A DNA stretch of 64,000 nucleotides from assembly GCA_025174535.1 (NCBI GenBank), contig JALBUN010000004.1, positions 1-64,000 of the forward strand. Reading direction: 5' to 3'. How positions within the stretch are numbered: the first letter of the stretch is position 1; every line of letters begins with the position of its first letter. Position numbers and translations under genes: made by a program. The notes under the pieces are model-generated. The model was not told the DNA's origin. It saw only the letters and a program-made list of their open reading frames with translations, and did not search any database. The stretch is from Cantharellus purpuraceus (taxonomy: Eukaryota; Basidiomycota; Agaricomycetes; Cantharellales; Hydnaceae). Of the stretch, positions 34,086-45,159 are shown one piece after another.

Positions 34086-35466
34086 TGTTTTGGAACCCGC
34101 AAAATTATGGTGTTAGGGCAAACTCTAAATCACCACAATTCCATGAATGAACAGCTGAGAAGAATATCAAATCCTACTGCAGCACAACTCCAGAAACAAT
34201 TTAACGTTTGTACTTTGGTTACAATCCGTTGTAATGGTCAATGCAGACGATATGCAGGAAGGTAATATGTTTCTTAGCAGTAGGGAATGAATAAGACTTC
34301 CAGAGTCTAGAGTTCACGGACGCTTAGGGGTCCAGATATTCCAAAAAGAGGGGAATGCACTTAGAGGCTAGAGGAAGTAGGCGGATGAATCCGACCGTCC
34401 AACCAGTGACACTCTGAAGCGGGTAACAGCAATGTGTGAAGTAGTCTGGCAACTGCTTCACACGAGTTCAAGATCCTAATGCTCTGCAAAGGCAGTACAC
34501 ACTAGTAACTTAAACAAGAGCACTAATGGCAGGACTATCAACAGACAATCTCACCCTGTAGATTCATAGTCACGCAAGGTAGATACTACACTCACGCCCA
34601 AAGCAGGACAATCACTACTTCGAGTGCAATCGAATACAGTTACACAACTGTATGTGACCCTTGAACTGGACAATCAACAGTTACTGAGATATAGAGGATG
34701 ACACTGTATGTCACTCTAGTCACACTGATGTGCAAATGATGGGGTAGAAAATGGTTATTTATTTCAGAGGCAGAATGGGCTCCTTTTATATTGTATTTAC
34801 AGGAGCTGACTAATACTACTGGAAACTTCTACCTATTAATAGATGGAAACTACTGGAAGCTAGTGGAATATGTGAGAAGGGGTGGAAGTTTCCTAGCCAA
34901 TGAGCTGCTTGATTTGCTCTGACTCATGGCATGAGTCATGGATGGAGTCATAGTATGAGTAATCACAGGAGTCATTGCATGAGTCACCATTACTCAAATA
35001 ACTCGGTCAATACTTTGTTTCCCAGGCTGATTAGCACAGCTATGGGTAGGCACAGCTTCTATTGAACTCTCCACTGAAAATGGAGTCAGGAGGTGGAGTG
35101 GTTGGGAAGATATTGAGCATTTACTGGCAGTGGTGACCAGATTGAGTCGGAGATTAAAATGAGTCATGTGATCGAAAATGAGTCAGTAGTCCAGGTGACT
35201 CCGGCTGACTTTGGGGCTGCTGACATCTGCGAAGGTTTGTGGGTCCATGTGGGTCCCAAAACTTTGCCCAGCAGAACAATAAGTTTGTAGACTCATTTCT
35301 GCATGGAAAATTCCCAAAAAAAATATGAAAAATAGAGAATATTTGAATGGCCCTGAATCAAGAGAAAGCAGCAGATATATGCTGATATTTTAAGGCCATC
35401 AAGCGAAATTGTACAGTTTTGGGACTTTAAACAAGATCTTTTTAAGGGAAAACCAGTTCCCATACA
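34086..35466 (+). repeat. LTR-E, forward arm of a 3.1-kb inverted repeat
   Basis: From TGTTTTGGAACCCGC to ...CAGTTCCCATACA, full length (about 1.38 kb), inserted after GGTTGCATGCAACC of the Gy-A integrase end. It is immediately followed by GGAGC, the reverse complement of the 5-mer GCTCC that follows the other arm. Confidence 0.9.
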
Positions 35467-35835
35467 GGAGCCTGAGGTAGATAAGGGGAAGGGGAAAAGG
35501 AAACATGATGTATAAAAATAAAAATGAAAATGATTATAAATTTTGGAGTGGAGAAAAATGAGGCGGAGTGATATTCCTTTAGGGTTTTTTGGGCAGGCTG
35601 GTAATTTTCCTTGTGACTTGTAATAAACTGATGATGCGAAATAATAGAATTAGCATTAGTAATTGAACTTAAAGATTCATAAGAGGGCAGGTTTGTCTGG
35701 ATAAGCGGAGTGAAAGTCAGAGATGGATTCGGATGTGTGATCAAGTTTGGACACGGAGATCCATGAGGACTCTTCATCAGTGCCTTTGTATCCAGTCCAT
35801 TTGACTAAGTACTGGAGCTTGCACTTGTATCGACG
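35467..35835 (-). pseudogene. inverted Gy-A chromodomain and downstream segment
   Basis: The reverse complement matches Gy-A copy 1 from the chromodomain (YKCKLQYLVKWTGYKGTD..., intact at the MITE site) to the C-terminal end of the antisense ORF (about 3055-4017). It lies between two inverted LTR-E copies. About 70 bp of the chromodomain start is missing. Confidence 0.87.
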
Positions 35836-37201
35836 CCCTTAAAAAAGATCTTGTTTAAAGTCCCAAAACTGTACAATTTCGCTTGATGGCCTTAAAATAT
35901 CAGCATATATCTGCTGCTTTCTCTTGATTCAGGGCCATTCAAATATTCTCTATTTTTTCATATTTTTTTGGGAATTTTCCATGCAGAAATGAGTCTACAA
36001 ACTTATTGTTCTGCTGGGCAAAGTTTTGGGACCCACATGGACCCACAAACCTTCGCAGATGTCAGCAGCCCCAAAGTCAGCCGGAGTCACCTGGACTACT
36101 GACTCATTTTCGATCACATGACTCATTTTAATCTCCGACTCAATCTGGTCACCACTGCCAGTAAATGCTCAATATCTTCCCAACCACTCCACCTCCTGAC
36201 TCCATTTTCAGTGGAGAGTTCAATAGAAGCTGTGCCTACCCATAGCTGTGCTAATCAGCCTGGGAAACAAAGTATTGACCGAGTTATTTGAGTAATGGTG
36301 ACTCATGCAATGACTCCTGTGATTACTCATACTATGACTCCATCCATGACTCATGCCATGAGTCAGAGCAAATCCAAGCAGCTCATTGGCTAGGAAACTT
36401 CCACCCCCTTCTCACATATTCCACTAGCTTCCAGTAGTTTCCATCTATTAATAGGTAGAAGTTTCCAGTAGTATTAGTCAGCTCCTGTAAATACAATATA
36501 AAAGGAGCCCATTCTGCCTCTGAAATAAATAACCATTTTCTACCCCATCATTTGCACATCAGTGTGACTAGAGTGACATACAGTGTCATCCTCTATATCT
36601 CAGTAACTGTTGATTGTCCAGTTCAAGGGTCGCTTACAGTTGTGTAACTGTATTCGATTGCACTCGAAGTAGTGATTGTCCTGCTTTGGGCGTGAGTGTA
36701 GTATCTACCTTGCGTGACTATGAATCTACAGGGTGAGATTGTCTGTTGATAGTCCTGCCATTAGTGCTCTTGTTTAAGTTACTAGTGTGTACTGCCTTTG
36801 CAGAGCATTAGGATCTTGAACTCGTGTGAAGCAGTTGCCAGACTACTTCACACATTGCTGTTACCCGCTTCAGAGTGTCACTGGTTGGACGGTCGGATTC
36901 ATCCGCCTACTTCCTCTAGCCTCTAAGTGCATTCCCCTCTTTTTGGAATATCTGGACCCCTAAGCGTCCGTGAACTCTAGACTCTGGAAGTCTTATTCAT
37001 TCCCTACTGCTAAGAAACATATTACCTTCCTGCATATCGTCTGCATTGACCATTACAACGGATTGTAACCAAAGTACAAACGTTAAATTGTTTCTGGAGT
37101 TGTGCTGCAGTAGGATTTGATATTCTTCTCAGCTGTTCATTCATGGAATTGTGGTGATTTAGAGTTTGCCCTAACACCATAATTTTGCGGGTTCCAAAAC
37201 A
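35836..37201 (-). repeat. LTR-E, reverse arm of the inverted repeat
   Basis: Colinear with 34086-35466 in reverse, ending ...GGGTTCCAAAACA. The last about 20 bp of the outer LTR end next to the loop are missing. It is followed by GCTCC at 37202-37206. Confidence 0.9.
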
Positions 37202-38928
37202 GCTCCGTCTCTGACTCATCATCACTCTCTACATCCGACACCCAATCTTTCTCATCCCCCATGTCCAAATCCTTGTCCAAAGGGGCCATGAACTTCTGCA
37301 ACCAACGTAACTCGGCTGTCCACCGACTCTCCAGAACCTCCTTCCATTTCATCGTCTTCACCAAGTCCACTAGCAACCCCTCCGTCTGCCGGAGGTGCTC
37401 CGACTGCAGGTTAACCAGCCAGATAAGCTGGCCCACGGTACTATTGGGCACAGAGATGCGCCCCGTACCTGCACCGGTCGTTGCCCCTTCCGATCCGACA
37501 CCACTACCCCCGGCTGCCACAGCACCTGCCTCCATCCGCTGCTTTTTGGTCGGACGACCTTCTGATTCTTTCTCCACCCCTCCTTGTACCACTAGTTGGG
37601 GCTTGATGCTCCGACTCTGGGGATTGAACTTTCTATCAATCCTACACCCTCCTTTCCGACCCCGACAATGATCGCAGGACTGAAGGTGGCGAGTTGGGCC
37701 GGTAGGCCACACACACTCCATGCCTGCATCATGACACAAGTTGCAAGTTATGCCAGGCCCGCTGAATGGCTCCGCTGGAGCCAGAGCCTTGGGTGGTCCA
37801 CCCCTTCTCGCTGTGGCCTCCAAGTGTTCCCTCTCCTCCTCCTTGTCCTGCTGTTCTGCTGCCGCCTTCTCCATCTCATGTTTGCGAAGCTGGATTGCCG
37901 ACCTAGCGACACGCAGCTCCTTCTTACGGGTTGCCAACACGCAACTCTCCGCCTTGCACCATATGACCCTCCAATCCACCTCCTGCTTCTCCATATCAGC
38001 ACTCGGGTATGCCTTCAATGAAAAGACCGCGACGTTGAGATTCTTCTTGGTGGTAGCTGCATAGAGCTCCGCTCTTTTGCAAGCCTCGACCGTGGCTACC
38101 CAAGCCATCTCCTCATAATGATTTGAAGTTGGATCCGGCTCTGCATCCATCCTGACATCCACACCTGCCTTGGGCTCTGCATTTGCATCGAGCCCCATAT
38201 TGGCATCAGGATCCGCCTCCACCTCCACCCTCTCTGCCTCTGCCGCTTCATCTTCCTCAGCCGCACCCAACCCAAATAATGGCCATACCCACGGACGTAA
38301 CAGCAAGTCCACCGCAGGGACAGTTGTCGGACGAGTTGTCTCCGTCCGTGTAATGGAGATGATGGTGACCTCAGGGGTCCCTGTCCGTATTGGCACACTT
38401 GGACTTCCTGGGTGGCTGGTCCCCCCTGCCCCGGTCACCTCCTCCTCTACCTCCATGGCAGCTTCTAGCTCATGTGCCTGCTCCTCCACTTCCTTCAGCC
38501 TCATGGCCTCCATCGTGGCCACAAGTTCCTTGACCCTGCGGGCTCTCTTTGCCTTCACTTCCTCCTCTTTCCTTCTCTGTTCTGTCTCCGCTGCCTCTTT
38601 CTGCCTCTGCTCCTCCTCCTCCTTCTGTCTCCATTCCGCCTCCTCCTCCTCCTTCCGCCTCCATTCCACCTCCTCCTCCTCCTCCTTCCGCCTCTGTTCT
38701 GCCTCCTCCTCCTCCTTCCGCCTCCATTCCGCCTCCTCCTCCTCCTTCCGCCTCTGTTCTGCCTCCTCCTCCTCCTTCCATCTCCATTCCACCTCCTCCT
38801 CCTCCTTCCATCTTCCATCTCCGCTCCTCTTCCTCTTCCTTCCATCGGGCCAAGAGCAACTGCTCAAGCTCAGCCACGCTCATGCTTGCCAAAGGGTTTG
38901 ACATTGTTGAGGATAAGACCTCAATCAT
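37202..38928 (-). pseudogene. antisense zinc-cluster/coiled-coil ORF of Gy-A copy 2
   Basis: It starts at an ATG at 38928 (MIEVLSSTMSNPLASMSVAE) as in copy 1. It shifts frame inside the E/K/R repeats near 38815 because of a short duplication, then stays open to the LTR-E junction. The cysteine array is conserved (CNLC-x6-C, then CDHC-x6-C), as are the hydrophobic stretch SVPNSTVGQLIWLVNLQSEH and the acidic C-terminus (DEKDWVSDVESDDESE). The repeat block has more units than in copy 1. The last residues of the raw frame beyond 37202 come from LTR-E and are artefactual; the true end lies in the inverted piece at 35467-35835. Confidence 0.72.
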
Positions 38929-39045
38929 GCCCCTCCTTTTATATGTCTCCAGACCCCCAGTATAACTCCGACTGCACCCAATTGTCTCACGTATTCAATC
39001 CACGGACATGAGGCCTCAGGGGCTTGGCCTTAAATGGAGAGATAC

Positions 39046-39554
39046 TGTTATGACTATATTCATTAACGTCCAGATCCCCGTCCGATCCACTCAGATCCCC
39101 GTGCATATGAAATCTATACTCCATTTGGAAACCGCTACGTCTCCATCTACCTGTCCGATTGTCACTGCCAATTATGCCCATCTGTCTCCGGTTCCGATTG
39201 ATGCATCAGCATCACCATAGACATCTGTCCCCATTGGACTTGGACATACTCATGTAAGGCCATCGGCCTTGGAGACCCATCACCAGAGTAATTATTATTA
39301 GATTTCAAAATATGTATTTAAGTTGCCCAACTGGGGACTTCATTCCCCAGTTTGAATATCAAATCACGCCTAGTTTCTAAGTCCGATCCTAACTCTCTAA
39401 GTCATACTCCGTCTCCGAAATCTCAGACACCGGTATTAGTGAGGGTGCAGCACATAAGCTGAAGCCAAGTCCGTTCTGACCCCCATGACGTACTCTGACT
39501 CCGACGAAACCTCCAACCCAATCTCCAACCCCCAATTGGACCTAGTGCGTAACA
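39046..39554 (+). repeat. 3' LTR of Gy-A copy 2
   Basis: TGTTATGACTATATTC ... GTGCGTAACA, 509 bp, preceded by the purine-rich AAATGGAGAGA. It is followed directly by a fragment of the duplicated zinc-finger gene region. Confidence 0.92.
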
Positions 39555-39996
39555 ATCTTGGACAACAGATGTCAGAGAGCACTCTTTGAGGCTTCCTATA
39601 AGGTGTATCACCGCTCATTCCACTTTGATCACTCTCATTCCAACGTCAAGGTCAAATGCAAAGAGTGCCTCATGTCTTGATTCATCATTCAACAGACAGG
39701 TGGCCATTACATACATGGGGAAACAACAGCCATCTTTGCTGGGGTCCTGAACCAGCTAGTGAGTGCATTGTGTAGTCATGTACGCAAGTTTGACCGATTG
39801 GATTTTACAGACCATACGGAACAAACCCCAGCAGCCTATACAACCCTAGTCACAACAGTGACACAGTGTGGCACTCCATAACTGAGCCACGTGCTGGTAC
39901 AGTTGCTGTAAAGCAGCTGGACAGATCTTGCCGGCATCACAAAATCCCACCAGACAACCATGACATCGACTATTACCCTGTTGCATTATATCCCGC
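39555..39996 (+). pseudogene. third, short copy of the zinc-finger-like gene duplicate
   Basis: It matches 26534-26985 (ATCTTGGACAACAGATGTCAG... through the start of exon 4, GTGTGGCACTCCATAACTGAG). It is truncated on the left by the Gy-A LTR and on the right by element F. Confidence 0.85.
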
Positions 39997-40036
39997 TGAT
40001 GAGCCAGGACACATCAAGGACGTATATTGAACCACT
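39997..40036 (+). repeat. element F fragment (40 bp of its 5' end)
   Basis: TGATGAGCCAGGACACATC and about 20 more bases match the start of element F at 15961, then the sequence switches to MITE. Confidence 0.75.
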
Positions 40037-40039
40037 CTG

Positions 40040-40120
40040 ACTTTATGTATCATTGAAATTCTGATGTATATCTCACATACATCAGAATAGTGTATAATGA
40101 CATGATTCCAAACAAGTGTC
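40040..40120 (+). repeat. MITE M1 fragment (right end)
   Basis: It matches the last about 80 bp of the MITE, ending CCAAACAAGTGTC, followed by TAA. Only one terminal repeat is present. Confidence 0.8.
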
Positions 40121-40784
40121 TAAGGAGGTCATTCTGCCTCTGAAATAGCAACATATTCAACATATTCTACCTATCTTCTGCACACCAGTGTGACTAGAGT
40201 GACATAAAGTGTCATCCTCTATATATCAGTAACTGTTGATTACCAGTTCAAGGATCTTTTACAGTTGTGTAACTGTACTTGATTGCACTCAAAGTAGTGA
40301 TATTCCTGCTTTGGGCATGAGTGTAGTATCTACCTCATGTGACTATGAATATACAGGGTGAGATTGTCTGTCAATAGTCCTGCCATTAGTCCTCTTGTTT
40401 AAGTAACTAGTGTGTACCGCCTTTGCAGAGCATTAGAAACTTGAACTCGTGTGAAGCAGTTGCTAGACTACTTCACACATTGCTGTTACCTGCTTCAGAG
40501 TGCCACTGGGACGGTTGGATTCATCCACCTACTTCCTTTAGCCTCTAAGTGCATTCCCTCATTTTGGAATATCTGGACCCCTAAGCATCCGTGAACTCTA
40601 GACTCTGGAAGTCTTATTCATTTCTTGCTGCTAAGAAACATATTACTTTTCTGCATATAGTCTGCATTGACCAATACAAGGGATTGTAACCAAAGTACAA
40701 ACGTTAAATTGTTTCTGGAGTTATGCTGCAGCAGGGTTTGATATTCTTCTCAGCTGTTCATTCATGGAATTGTGGTGATTTATG
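40121..40784 (-). repeat. LTR-E fragment, reverse
   Basis: It runs reverse from the GGAGGTCATTCTGCC region to the part 60 bp inside the LTR start (GGAATTGTGGTGATTTA). It joins MITE sequence on both sides, as expected if a MITE-bearing LTR-E was partly inverted. Confidence 0.8.
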
Positions 40785-40796
40785 TGCCATCCACAG

Positions 40797-41014
40797 GATG
40801 TTCCCTCAACAGAGTTGTCACCACTAAATGGGGAAAAAAATAATTATTTTTGATAATTATGCCAAAATATCAATATATGATTTAATCTAGTATATTGTGT
40901 AAAATTTGAGAGTCACGTTGAAATATGAAAATAAGTTTTAATCTAAGTGTGTCATGTAAAATTTGAGGAAAATAGGTTGTATATACATATTTGATGTATT
41001 TCTGAACAAGCATC
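40797..41014 (-). repeat. MITE M1 fragment (one terminus, reverse)
   Basis: It matches the MITE from GGATGTTCCCTCAA to the terminal TTCTGAACAAGCATC, followed by TTA, then forward LTR-E. Confidence 0.8.
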
Positions 41015-42387
41015 TTATATATTGTATTTACAGGGGCTGACTAATGCTTCTGGAATATTCTACCTATTAATAGATGGAAACTACTGGAAGGTTGTGGAAG
41101 GTGGAAGAAAGAGGTAGAATATTCCAAGCCAATCACAGGTTCTGATCACTGCACTAACACTGATCAGGAGCCTGATCTGATCACCAATCACCTGCTCTGA
41201 TCGCTGAACTAGGCACTGATCAGGCAAAAAGAAGGGTATCTACCCGTTTTCTGCATTGGTTTGCACAGCCATGGATAGCCACATCTCAGGTCAAGATCTC
41301 CATGGAAAATTGTGCCCTGAGAGGCTGTGGTTGTCAAGTTACAGAATATTTATTGATCAGAGACATGCCTGGTCCAGAGTGTTGAGAATATTGTATAAAA
41401 TCACCTTGCTGTGGGGGAGTGAAGAGTAGATGTCAAATAGAGACTGAGGGAGTGATGGGACCTGGGTGCATGCATAGTCGAATGGAAGATACAGTTGAAT
41501 AGTATCTTCCTACAAAATTTGAAAAGATTCGGTCAAGTCTTTGTCTAGATATTGATAATTTAAGTGAGTAGCAGGAGCAGATGACTTGAATATGAGTAAA
41601 TGCTCAATAGGAAAATAGCCAGTGACAGTATGGCATTGTAATTCAGGATTCGGATATAGTATGCAATATTCTAATAAAATCTGCAAAAGCTAGTAGAAGT
41701 ACATGTTTGTTCTGGAGTTATTCCAGATATGAATAGTTTAAGCACAGACAAGAATGATGAGAGATAATTACTCTAAATTGTTCAAGGGCAATACAAGCAT
41801 AATTTATACATGATAAGGGGCCTCATAAATGTAAAAGTCCTTCATAAATGTTCTGGCCCAATGATAGAATATGTGATGAAGTGATGATGGAGGGGATAGT
41901 CAATGATGAGGAGATGATGAAAATAAAAAATAATGGAATGTCCAGAATGGCCTGGAACTCACAGGGGCTTCCCCTGTTCCCTATAACATCCCTTTAACCA
42001 TTCTCCTTCACCCCCTTCACCCCTCCAGACCTCCTGAGCCTCCTAGATGCTCCTGTCCCCCTGTCTCCTCTTTTTCTCCTTTCTCCCCAGAAGTCTGGCA
42101 GCTAGAGGTCTGGCAGCTAGAACAACACAGAGGCGGAGTGCTGACTGTGTGAAGGTTTGTGGGTGCATATGGGTCCACAACTGTAGCACAGCAGAATAAG
42201 AGCATTCTGGGCCAAGTTCTGTATGAAATATTCCCAAAAAAAATATGGAAAAATAGAGAATATTTGAATAAGTCCATTCCAGGTACAAGAACCATGTATA
42301 TGCTGATATTTAGGAATGGAAAGGCAAAATAGAGCACATTGGTGCTGCATAAATAGAATTTGATAGGGAAAAGGAGGCTCCCATACA
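41015..42387 (+). repeat. LTR-E, forward 3' part, split by solo LTR-H
   Basis: It begins TTATATATTGTATTTACAGG and runs to 41379, resumes at 42133, and ends GGCTCCCATACA at 42387. It abuts the broken ARM-like gene. Confidence 0.82.
41380..42127 (+). repeat. solo LTR-H, 748 bp, TSD CAGAG
   Basis: TGTTGAGAATATTGTATAAA ... CTAGAACAACA with the perfect duplication CAGAG (41375-41379, 42128-42132). The TG/CA ends and size fit an LTR. It is the only copy of this family in the window. Confidence 0.87.
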
Positions 42388-44660
42388 AGGGCAAGCATGA
42401 CCCAGAATTTGACACCTTTGTTATTAAATTCATTGGGACCTGCCTTGACACCAAATCACCCACCAGCCTGGTGGTGGACTGCATGTTACTAGCAGGCATG
42501 CTAGTTGGCCTGTGAGTCAATCCACAGGACTTGGCAAGGCTCGACAAGAGGTAAGAAGATAGACATTTGGGATAATTTATTTGCATAAGCTATTGACTTT
42601 ATGCTTGTGTAGTCAAGCCATTAAAACATTTTAACAATCAGTTATTAATCACATGCTAGCTGTGCTTCTTGATGGGATTCCCAATCCTAGATGGTATGAG
42701 AATGCACTGAGGCTGATTCACCCACTGCTCATGGTATGACATCAATGACCTCTATTTCGAGGTTCTTTGTGGGCCCAAGCAAGCTCTCAAACTCTGTTGT
42801 TTTTTTTAATCAGGGATGATTCAGGCACACTGGTATTGAGATCTGTACTATGTCAGGCTACATTTGATTTTAAGTAATGATACAAAAACTATTAAGAGTG
42901 ATTGATCCTCACCTCAGTTGTTAGATAGACAACTGGGGCTAAAAAAAACTCCGCCAAAATATTCCTTATCCTTTGTAATCATGTGACTACGTGCACGTGT
43001 CTCTCTCTCACTATGATTGATTTCAACAACTGGGCGATGATCAAGTCCGATTCAAGAGCGTTGCCAGTCTCATTGTTCAAACTCCACTCTGGGATGCAAG
43101 TGGGGTTTGCACCCAGGAGTAGTTTGACCTTCTGGTGTATTTCCATCTACACATTTGTGAAGGCACAGATTGGGTAATCAGAGACACTTTTTTGCTTTTA
43201 GAGCAGTTGCGTGGTTCGCCAAGCACCCTGGACCAGAAGCACCACTACATTGACACACTGATGCGTTTCATGGGCAAGCCCACAACACGCTACACAGCCC
43301 TGGATGCAACTTGTGCTATCTGGTCAACAGTGGCTCCAATGGGTCGAGACGATGAATCACTCCATGAACACTTCTCACAAGCACTCACTTTACCAAATCC
43401 TCTATGATACTCCACAAATGCCCACCGATAATAACCCATTTCCACATCTCTCCTTCTTCCGTGATATTCCCTACCTCAGATTACATTGCACCCTTTCCCA
43501 AGAGCCCACTTGGCATCCTCAACTTCGGCAGGATGGCCATTTTGACAACTGTCTTGCGATCACAAAAACGCTGTCTTCCCAAGGTGATGAATTCGATGCT
43601 TTTGCTGTACCTTTGGCGCACATTTTTGTAATAATAGATGCAGCAGGTGGAGACTACCTGTTGTCTAATGCAGTCCAGGCAGATTCGATTTGGCCACTTA
43701 TTCTGCGAGCCTGGCACTACATGTTCGATCTAAACAGCTTTGGAGGGAGGTGCAGGACCTGTATATGGGATATTTCTACTGAGGAGTGCTATGCAGCTCT
43801 TCCGGTGGAATATGCAAGGAGATGGTGGGACCACCCTGAAGCAACAAGCCATCTAATAGAGCTGGTTGAAAAGGTCTGTCGTGGGCTTGACGAAGAAGAT
43901 CCACAATGTGAATGGGAGGGCACCCAGCGCATACACCGTGACCCATTTTGGAAGGAAGTTGTCCCAGTTCTAGATGCTTGTTCGGAATCATGTCAGTATA
44001 CAATATTCTGATGTATAGGAGATATACATCAGATTTTCAATGATACATAAAGCCAGGAGTTACAATTTGGATATCTTAAAAGATTTCGGATGTGTGAAAT
44101 TTTCATAAATATAAACATATATTCTATATTTTAATAAACTTTAAAAGATGAGATATTTGGTTGAGATGAACATAATCATTTACATGGATATAATAGGAAT
44201 GTATGTATTAATATAATTGGTATTATATAGGGTATTTAGATATGCAAATACCAGGTGGGGATTAAAGATAGTTCAAATTATGTTACAAGTATTGTATAAG
44301 AAACAATCAATGATATTTGGATGTTCCCTCAAGGGAGTTGCCACCACTAAATGGGGAAAAAACAATTATTTTTGAGAATTATGCCAAAATATCAAAATAT
44401 GTTTTAATCTAGTATATTGTGTAAAATTTGAGAATCATGTTGAAATATGAAAATAAGTTTGAATTGAAGTGTATTGTATAAAATTTGAGGAAAATAGGTT
44501 GTATATACGTATTTGTTGTATTTCTGAACAAGCGTCCTACACAAGCAAATATCCAAGTTGCTGGATGCCTCATGGAGAGATATCTAATGGACTGGATTTG
44601 CTTATATTGGTATTGGGTATGATTAGTCTATTCTTACGTCTGGGCTCTGGAACTCCATAA
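42388..44660 (+). pseudogene. ARM-like hypothetical gene, broken copy
   Basis: An upstream exon (HDPEFDTFVIKFIGTCLDTK, VVDCMLLAGMLVGL, stop, VNPQDLARLDKR) ends at a GTAAG donor near 42551. Later exons match the gene at 62321-63514, with FHLHICEGTD, DYIAPF-like frame changes, HFDNCLAITKTLSSQGDEF, LILRAWHYMFDLNSFGGRC and HLIELVEKVCRGLDEEDPQ. It is inactivated by frame changes near 43400, a 170-190 bp insertion (about 42856-43034, bordered by ACTGG) and a MITE at 43973. Helical, charged repeats suggest an armadillo-like fold; function unknown. Confidence 0.78.
43973..44536 (-). mobile_element. MITE family M1, copy 4 (564 bp, TSD CTA)
   Basis: Ends are GATGCTTGTTCGGAA / TTCTGAACAAGCGTC, with CTA on both sides (43970-43972, 44537-44539). 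The paralogous gene near 63463 has the empty site with a single CTA. Confidence 0.92.
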
Positions 44661-45159
44661 GCTTGAGTAAAGTCCCGATGGTCTCCTGTTATTCATGTTG
44701 GAACAACCATAATCAACACCATGGCAAAAGCGATATTAATGCAATTACATGTGCCATATAGCCCCCTGTACTCCTCCACATTACCTCACAATGGTATCCA
44801 ATGCCTCACCTATCATCTATGTAACTAATTCCTGCTTCATCATTGCCATCCTACTACTGACGCCTGTGCGAGCCAATACACCTCACCATCACCCTGCAAT
44901 ACCTTCCCATAACTGTCCACCATAGCTCTTAAGCCCTACTACACACTTAAGGCTGGGGAGCCTGAGCACCGACCATGGAGGTGCTGGAGTCATTGGGAGA
45001 CGCAAGATATGAACCATTGAGTGTTAACTGTCAAATGGCATCAGCTTCAGCGGTGACCACATACTCTGATAGTCAAGGCAGCAGGAAATCCCACGCTGGG
45101 ATTGCCACCCGCTTCCAATCCATGACCATGCCCGTTCACTTGGACATGCAAGTAGGCAG
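44661..45159. other. duplicated 3' flank of the ARM-like gene, then unassigned sequence
   Basis: 44670-44940 is homologous to 63630-63910, so the duplication extends beyond the gene. 44940-45159 has a short open frame (MEVLESLGDARYEPLSVNCQ) with no recognised domain. Confidence 0.55.

Larger units (their letters stand above)
28591..39554 (+). mobile_element. Ty3/gypsy chromodomain retrotransposon Gy-A, copy 2 (rearranged, both LTRs)
   Basis: 5' LTR (28591-29106), gag, pol (protease, RT, RNase H, integrase), an antisense zinc-cluster ORF and 3' LTR (39046-39554). Inserted or rearranged parts are a solo LTR-S (32902-33262) and two inverted LTR-E copies (34086-35466, 35836-37201) that flank an inverted chromodomain segment. 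The outer 5-mers (AAGGA / ATCTT) do not match, so the two ends probably come from different insertion events. No TGG-type primer binding site follows the 5' LTR directly. Confidence 0.9.

Noticed and set aside
37137..37201. C-terminal extension ELFWNPQNYGVRANSKSP of the antisense ORF in copy 2.
   Set aside because: It is encoded by LTR-E sequence beyond the junction and repeats wherever LTR-E is read in that frame.
34086..37201. A DNA transposon with 1.37-kb terminal inverted repeats.
   Set aside because: The arms are known LTR-E copies with TG/CA ends, the core is Gy-A sequence, and the split duplication points to an inversion.
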